Assembly (NCBI GenBank): GCA_025267735.1
Contig: CM046297.1
Location: 24,206,011 to 24,270,010, forward strand
Direction: 5' to 3'
Length of the DNA stretch: 64,000 bases
Source of the DNA: Mactra quadrangularis
Lineage: Eukaryota; Mollusca; Bivalvia; Venerida; Mactridae
Numbering within the stretch: position 1 is the first letter of the stretch; each line of letters opens with the position of its first letter. Under the pieces are notes generated by a model. It worked only from the letters and a program-made list of their open reading frames with translations. It made no database searches and was not told where the DNA came from. Positions 57,121-64,000 of the stretch are shown here, in pieces. The translations under genes were made by a program, and so were the position numbers.

Positions 57121-57753
57121 AGTTGCTTTAATTGCAAAGACTATATACAAGCCCCAGACAAAGTTTGCTTTTCACACAAACATGTTCATGACATTTTATG
57201 TCATGTATGATCGAAAAGATTATCATCAATTCATTTATGATTGCCGTAAGTTCAAAATATCAGAAATATGTTAATTTATATCATTAACACTGGAAAGACC
57301 TTCTCGAAATACAAATACATGTAAATAAAGACGCACCAGTTTTATATAGAGCTTGCTTGATTCCAAACCTGACTAAGTGTTTAATCTCGAGATTGCCCCC
57401 AATTAAACACACACAGAATTGCTTGCCCATAGAGATCAAATTGAAATGTTCATAAATCAATTTGGGAATCAGAATTTCAAGATAAGCCTATCGTTTTTAC
57501 TTTAAAGGACATAAGAAAATCTTATTTGAGCTGTTCAAGTGTTTGGTCTCAAGTATTAAAGTCGGGGGCTGCGATAGGTCCAAGTGGCAAACATGTGTAA
57601 ATAGTCTTCGGCCCGGATAAATTTATATGTACAACAGCTTAGTGAAATCAATGCACCAAGATATTGTTAAGGCTGTGCTGACTTATAAAACATAACCCAT
57701 AACGGTTATGATGAAGATAATGATCAGATTATATAATAATGACAAGATAAACA

Positions 57754-58800
57754 TCACACAGCATGACGTTTGTTGTACCAGAATCGTAATAATAATCATA
57801 CAAGTTAAGCCAAGATCATACTAGAAGTATCACTAATAATTAAGCCTAGCTTAGCTATAATTATATATATAATGAAATATAGTAAACTCTCTCCAGTGTT
57901 ACCAACCACCTTTTCTCAAACAGTAACATTATTTGCCCTCAACTTTGGGATAGAACGACACATTCTATACGCAAAACAGTCATCTATACAGCAGGTCCCT
58001 CTTAACACCCACGTCAAACGCATCTTTACTGTGCACTTTTTGGTGTAGAATGGCAATATCAATGCAATATTTGGAAGAAATTGACTATTCCTACACACAA
58101 CAGTCCATCTCTCTACAGCACCCATTAAATATCTACCATTTGCTATCTTGCGCTTGACCATAATTTTTGTTTCAGCTAGGCAAAACAATAGTACCTAGGT
58201 ACTTATGTGACGGTTCTGCACCCCTTCGTAAGTGAGATTTATACTTAAGTGTTCTAAACGAATATGATCTGTTTTATAGCAGTATACACATTACACAGCA
58301 TGGCGTTTGTTGAACAGTAATCATAATGTTTATTAAACAGGTTAATCCAAGAGCTTAGAAGAAATGTTTCTGGTAATTAAGTTTAGTAAAACTATACAAT
58401 TGTATAATACTAGAATGCATATTAGTTAACTATAATATGGGAAACATACTTACAGGGTGTCTCCCTATAACAGCCACCTCTTATCAACAACCCCCTTAAA
58501 TAAACTAACCCATTTAATTCTACTAACTTTCTTAACTGTAACAAAGTCAATTTTTATATATAACAACCTCCTTGAATTTATCGTTCCCAGTGTCATGCAA
58601 TTTAATTACAACGGACACATTTTAACAGTGATAACCTTATATATACTTTTAACAAGCAGTGTCATAAAACAGTATCATTGCATACAACTGTCATTTCTAT
58701 AGAACCATTTAAGCAAGCAACTGATTGCTGTCATAGTCACCTCTTTACAAAAGCTAACTATCAAAGTGTTGTTACTGGCTTCTGTAGAGACGTTCCACTG
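57754..58800 (+). repeat. Old tandem duplication, period about 537 bp
   Basis: CACACAGCATGACGTTTGTT at 57754 recurs as TACACAGCATGGCGTTTGTT at 58291, and both continue through AGTTAAGCCAAGA/GGTTAATCCAAGA. The second unit contains a TA-flanked MITE-like segment (58453-58800, CAGGGTGTCTCCC...CGTTCCACTG). Confidence 0.6.
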
Positions 58801-60676
58801 TAATAGTTTAGCCTTGTGGTTATTGGTAAATGTTTTGTTATAGAGAGAATTGCTAGATTGTTATAGAGAACGTCTGTTAACAATTATCATATATATTCTT
58901 CCAAGCTATATTTATTATACTTTGTACTTATGTCAAATACCTCAGTGGTTGGAGGACTTATAGTATTGAGAACTGATAGAACAGTTGTGGAAACAACGGA
59001 GGAAGATCAGAGGGTTAGAAAACCAGGACACGTTTAAGAAATATTTTAGAAATTTGAGAAAAAAAATACGTTGAAATCGCTCTACTGCAAATTTATAGTT
59101 ATCTAAAGTATCATTACTCTATCCCCCGGTTATCATGTCTTAATCCACACATGGAGCCACATAATACTTATGGATTTATCTTTACATACTGCTATTGTCT
59201 TAAATTGAAAGAAATACTGATGTAATGTATTCATCTGACAAGAGAAGTTTCATTAACAAAATTAATGTAAAAAGGGGGTTTTATAGACAGGTTTCCAAAA
59301 ACAGGAAGCCTAAGTAGACATTTCAAGTAGCCATTGTTAGAAAGAAAGCAATTATCAACATGTCTCCAGAACATGTGTCACTGCATGTTTCCAGTCCTTA
59401 GTCCGTTTAAGTGGCTGTTTTATTAACTACTGTCCTTTGTTTACATAGGGTTAAAACAACCTACTGAAAATATGTCTGTTGACAATACTTTCGAAGTGAC
59501 TATCTTAGGAAAGTGTTAAAACAAAGACATACAATTGTACATGTACCTAGATTGTTATGATTCAAAAATAAGGAACGGGTCTAATTGGTGAAACTAACAG
59601 GTTTTCCATTTGGTCTTAAGACATCCTCTTCCCCTTATTGAATAGCACTGTACAATTTCTATAGATTCGTAAAACCTTCTTACGATGGTAACGACATTGG
59701 ACAACTGGATTGTCAAGAATTAGATTTTAAGTAGCATGTTGGGTATGGTCATACAAAGATACGACCTGATTTAATATACTATCGATACGGCCAGAATGCG
59801 AACAATTGTTGTTGCATCTAATTGTGTTTTAACAGTTTGGTTGTTGACACGTAAAAGCAACGTTGCTATATCATGTTATAATTGTAGAAAAGATTATCAG
59901 TATGCTACAGTGAACAGACAGTATTGGAATGTTGTAATTACATTTCCAACAACAAGAAACATCTTACAAGTCTAAGTTATTTTTCCATTGTTTATTTTTC
60001 ATGGAATGCAAACAATTTAGGCAATGACATTTAAAAAAAATAATCAAACAGCCACTACCACTTGACTATATTTCCTAGAAACCACTTTCGAGTCCAGGAC
60101 TCGATATTAATTTTAAGGCAGATCGTCCGGTTGGACAACCGTCTATATATTTTATTTGCCCGAACCAAATGTTTACAAGCAGCAGCAAGTTGCCCAAACC
60201 CTAATATAGGTCACTAAATGCAAAAGGACGACCTTTGTTGTGGAGATTTGCTGCGTGACAATGTAATGAATACTAGAATTATGACTGAAGCATTTGTTAA
60301 AAACATCTTAGAAAAATGGAAATTACATAAAAACTGCAATAACTGCAATTGTATATGAGGAACAGAGGCTAGGACAAACAATGTAGATACATGTTGAGGA
60401 ATGGGTTCCTATGGTTTTGACATCGAACATTTACAATCGTTTAGACACATCACTGAATACGATTGACTTTTCGATATACACTTTAGATACAAGAACGTCT
60501 GAAATGAACGTAGTCATTTGAACGCATGTAACGTATGCTCAAAGTTAAAAGATGTTCCACCTAGATCAACAGGCAGTTGCACATAACTCACTTAACAGCT
60601 TCATTTAAGCTTGATCATGCTCTTCAAATAATAAGGAATATATACATGTACTTCCTTAAAATGTTTTGGAAGACTG

Positions 60677-60860
60677 ACACAGTATTGTATTACAATGTAC
60701 TAACAAAAATAAAGATATGCTGCTGATACCTTTGTACTTAGAGTTTAATAAGGTAGGCTTTATATTTTCATATAATGTTAAGGAATATCGACACTGCATT
60801 GTTTTACCAACAAAAATAAATATGTGTTGCTGATACAAGTACCATTGTACTTGTAGTTTA
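60677..60860 (+). repeat. Two-copy tandem repeat
   Basis: CTAACAAAAATAAAGATATG and TGCTGATAC..TTGTACTTAGAGTTTA in the first unit (60677-60748) recur as CCAACAAAAATAAATATGTG and TTGTACTTGTAGTTTA (60790-60860). Confidence 0.75.
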
Positions 60861-61019
60861 GAACTTACTGACAGACAAAATGTCAATGTTGACATAAAGA
60901 TAACAAATTTCGGAGAATGTAGGAAACTATAATCTATATATCAGTTACTGTTAAATGCCATGTACAAGTCATATACCTTTAGTGTTCAACGATGATGACT
61001 TATCATTTCTATCTGCTGG

Positions 61020-61300
61020 TTTGTGAGAATGGTTTTGTATTTGTTTGTGAGTTTGTTTATTTGACCGTCGGTTTATTCTTCATTCGTTTGTTCTTTCGTT
61101 CGTCCGTTTGTTTTTGTCTATTTGGCCTTCTGTTCGTTTATTTTTCATTTGTATGCTTGTTCGTTTATATAACTGTTTGCACTTTTCATTTTCTGTTTGT
61201 ATGTCCATCTGTTCGTTCGCTATTCGTCTATTTGGCTTTCTGTTAATAATTTGTTTAGTCGTTTCTGTTCGTTATGTCATTTGTTTGATTGTTTGAATAA
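61020..61300 (+). repeat. Pyrimidine/TTYG low-complexity tract
   Basis: Runs of TTTGTTTG, TTCGTTCG and TTCGTTTA. Overlapping open frames here are by-products of this composition, not genes. Confidence 0.75.
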
Positions 61301-62242
61301 GTTTATGAACACTTTAATCAGTAATAATGGTATTGTTCCCAGAAAAACTTTCCGTATCTTTTTCATACATGTAGAACTATGGATAACCTATATATCAGAC
61401 ATGTTTTAACGCTTGAAATATCTAGAAATAGGTATATGATCTCATCCTGTGGACCATGACTATGTACAGTCATGTATATTTTAAGATCTTATCATTTAAC
61501 TACATCAACAGATTTTACAATTTATGCTAATCATCTGTATGTACCAGGTATAACATGCAAGTACTAATGGAAGTCTGATGAGAGGGTATGTCTGATTGAA
61601 ACGTGTATAAGTAAAGAAAGAAACATTGACAGTACAAAGGTGATAGCAATCACAAAATTGACTTTTAGTTATATAATTTAAAACGATAATTGTACATGAA
61701 GTTGGTAACAATTTCCAATCTCCCAGTTCAAATCCTTTAAACAATTCTATTTTTTTTTCGAAAATCTTTGCCTTTTGGATTTGTGGTAGGTCTGGGTTTT
61801 TGACTGTTGCTTTTCTTGATATGTTTTTATACAACCCTTTTTATTCACATTAAGGATAATAATAAATAAATGTTAAACTGGCTATCAATTCCCAGTTTGG
61901 CTTTCTGTACCAAATGATTATCTATCACATCAAAAATTGTACAAATAAAGTATACAAGGAACAGAACAAAACAGAACTAAATTTGAACCTAAAACTGGTT
62001 CACTAATATCAAGGCCATACCACAGATAATCATGGTTAGCTTCTACAGTATTAGTACATGAGTTGTACATGTAATCAGTATTGACATTAGCTGTATAAAT
62101 GTGTGAGAGGATATGAAGAGATGAAATTTTGCCAACAATATTAATAATGAACCTAAAAGCGTATCAACTTCAAGTATACACAATTCTTGTCGAAACGACG
62201 GGATGGAAAGCGTTTTATTGAATTATTTACCAAATGAAGGTC

Positions 62243-62535
62243 GCACAGCTAGCTTAGTCAGTAGCACTCAAGCTATTAATCGATGAGTCGTGGGTTAAAT
62301 TGCCGCGTGGGGCTAACTTTCGTGGATTTTAGTCATAAAAAAGTTCAACAGCCTTTCTCCCTACTACCACTGGCACTTAATCATGTTGAGCAATTTTCTG
62401 TCACTGACGGAAGTATGCACCTAGTTACTGGTCAACAGCTAAATACAGAGATTAACCATCCCATGAACTTTTTGTAAACTGACCAACGCGCTTTGATCTA
62501 TATAATGTGTTGCTACGACGTTTAACTCAAATAAA
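62243..62535 (+). mobile_element. Second tRNA-derived SINE family (probable)
   Basis: GCTAGCTTAGTCAGTAGCAC (box A like) and GTCGTGGGTTAAATTGCC (degenerate box B like) lead a unit. Its distal part recurs at 49130-49215. The tail is not clearly delimited. Confidence 0.5.
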
Positions 62536-63055
62536 ACATACCATATGGCTATAGTTGCTAGTAAAATATGTAAACATTTCTTAACTAAAGAAAACTGCTA
62601 ATTGTCAGTATTTCAATGTATGAAAATACTCTGGACATCAGTGTATGCTACCGAAGTCTCAGGAATCAATTAAGTCTATATTGTCAACTATTGCACAAAT
62701 AAAACTATGCGAAACATGCAAATATAATTAACAGAATTATATCAAATTTGCAGACGGAATACCTGGCAAAAATAAAACTTTAATTAAACCCACTGCCAAG
62801 AATTAGGCAATAAAATACTGCGTGTACAATGTATTGCTTAAAGCCACAGACATGATCCAAATTATATGGCATCCCGCACGACACACCTATAAAATTATGT
62901 TTATTTGGTCATGAAAATAACAATAACTCTTACTTCGAGAAAACGTTAATTCTATGTTAAGTCACAGGACGTAATAGCACCACGATATTGGTTGTCTAGA
63001 GTAAGTATAGCCTATGAGTATTGACCTGAGATTTTTTTATTATTATTGAATATTA

Positions 63056-63224
63056 CAGTGTAACCTCTGCAGTTTGGCCCTCTACGGAGCAATTCCTCTT
63101 CACAACAACGGTTTTTCCATTAGGAAAAAATTTAATTGAATTTAACCTCTGCAGAGCAACAAGCTCTAAACATCAACCCACTTAAGTCCCACTCGGTGGG
63201 TGCCGCTCAAGAGAGGTTGTACTG
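63056..63224. mobile_element. TA-flanked MITE family X, copy 2
   Basis: 169 bp, flanked by TA. Ends CAGTGTAACCTCT and AGAGGTTGTACTG are near-perfect inverted repeats. Same family as 51240-51414. Non-coding. Confidence 0.85.
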
Positions 63225-64000
63225 TATTAGCATACATAAACTGAGTAGAAACAGTCAATTCACTAAAGCATGTGATGTATTGAATGTGTGAGGTCAATTT
63301 GAACAACTTGTTTATTCTTAGTTAAGGCGTAAAAGATTTTAACTTTAAGTTCAGGGATACATTAACTTTTACTTGGTTGCTAAAATCTGGATATTGTTTT
63401 AAGAGGGGATTCAATTCAAAACGACGAAGCGTTACAACAGAATTTAAAGGTTTAAACGAATCTTTGCTTTGTTTGATAATTCTAGTACAGTTTCAATGGT
63501 TTTAGAGGGCTGAAATCTAAAATCACGATAATGCCTGTCTGATGCAGGTAGCTACTAACCCAGGTTTTAGTGTACTTATAATAACAATGCACTTCTACAT
63601 TTAATGATTAATTTATTCTCTATTACATATTCTAAGGTTTTGTTTATAATTATTAGTGACAGGTAGAAAACGCACACATGCAGAGTTGATATCAACTTGG
63701 CTTACATCTTCTACTGTCTGTTTTATGATTGCTTTGATACAGTCGAACCTCAATCGTCATGTGTAAATGGCTTGGAATGATAATGCAAAGTGCAAAGATG
63801 TTGTCAGTATTTTCTATTCAATATATTTAAAGTATATTTGTGTATTTGTGGCATAGCTTATACAATGTACGAGGTTATCACAGTAGTTGTCAGTAATTTC
63901 TAAGTATAACAATAGTTTACACTTGTTTATTTCAAGTGCGGTTCTGGTTGGGTGGGGTTTGTAGACTTTCACCGAGAAATTATCTATGTAGGCCTATTGT

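Larger units (their letters stand above)
53948..64000. other. Upstream intron (10 kb or more), repeat-rich
   Basis: No Ig, Fn3 or other recognisable exon on either strand. Since exon 1 of the window starts inside a codon, an exon must exist upstream beyond 64000 unless a small one was missed here. It holds degenerate tandem repeats, a SINE and a MITE. Confidence 0.65.

Noticed and set aside
60992..61409. Overlapping plus-strand frames rich in Phe, Cys, Val and Leu
   Set aside because: Produced by the TTTG/TTCG low-complexity tract in several frames at once.
61505..61834. Minus-strand frame (KATVKNPDLPQIQKAKIFEK) as a possible upstream exon
   Set aside because: The text looks partly coding but no matching donor in phase was found and it resembles no Ig or Fn3 sequence.

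Overview
The window is A+T-rich metazoan DNA with intron-rich genes, tRNA-derived SINEs and many short inverted-repeat transposons. A giant muscle-type Ig/Fn3/kinase gene and SINEs with a molluscan-looking tail suggest a mollusc. The phylum is an inference; the animal nature is clear.

The minus strand from 53947 down to 15527 carries the 3' part of one gene. I could join 35 exons by splice sites and phase, and the joined frame stays open for 3057 codons and then a stop. The order is four Fn3 domains separated by short linkers, two Ig domains, kinase-like domain 1, a linker of about 106 residues, Ig, Fn3, kinase-like domain 2, and a 1339-residue acidic, repeat-bearing tail in a single exon, followed by a 23-residue terminal exon. 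Ig-Fn3-kinase after an earlier Ig-kinase is the hallmark of UNC-89/obscurin (SPEG is the nearest alternative). These are giant sarcomeric M-line scaffolds. Both kinase-like domains lack key catalytic residues, so the protein is probably a signalling scaffold rather than an enzyme. The first exon seen starts inside a codon, so the gene continues upstream beyond 64000, across at least 10 kb of intron.

Two unusual gene-structure features can be read directly. An intron in kinase domain 1 has minor-spliceosome (U12-type) donor and branch sequences. An 18-nt microexon sits inside the last Fn3 domain. The gene may also have two 3' ends: a stop codon inside a possible AATAAA poly(A) signal at the end of the giant exon, or splicing to a terminal exon 2.5 kb further on.

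Downstream on the same strand, at 11044-10981, is a good candidate first coding exon of another gene, with a signal peptide. Its remaining exons were not found.

The rest is non-coding. It holds two copies of a foldback element made of about two to three dozen ACGTGGCCACGT or ACGTGCGCACGT palindromes (11842-12459 and 52149-52904; the second is complete, with a target-site duplication), an hAT-type MITE with a perfect 8-bp duplication, several TA-flanked MITEs, SINEs of at least two families, a 1.28-kb element bounded by 35-bp inverted repeats, and degenerate tandem repeats at 54.8-58.8 kb.
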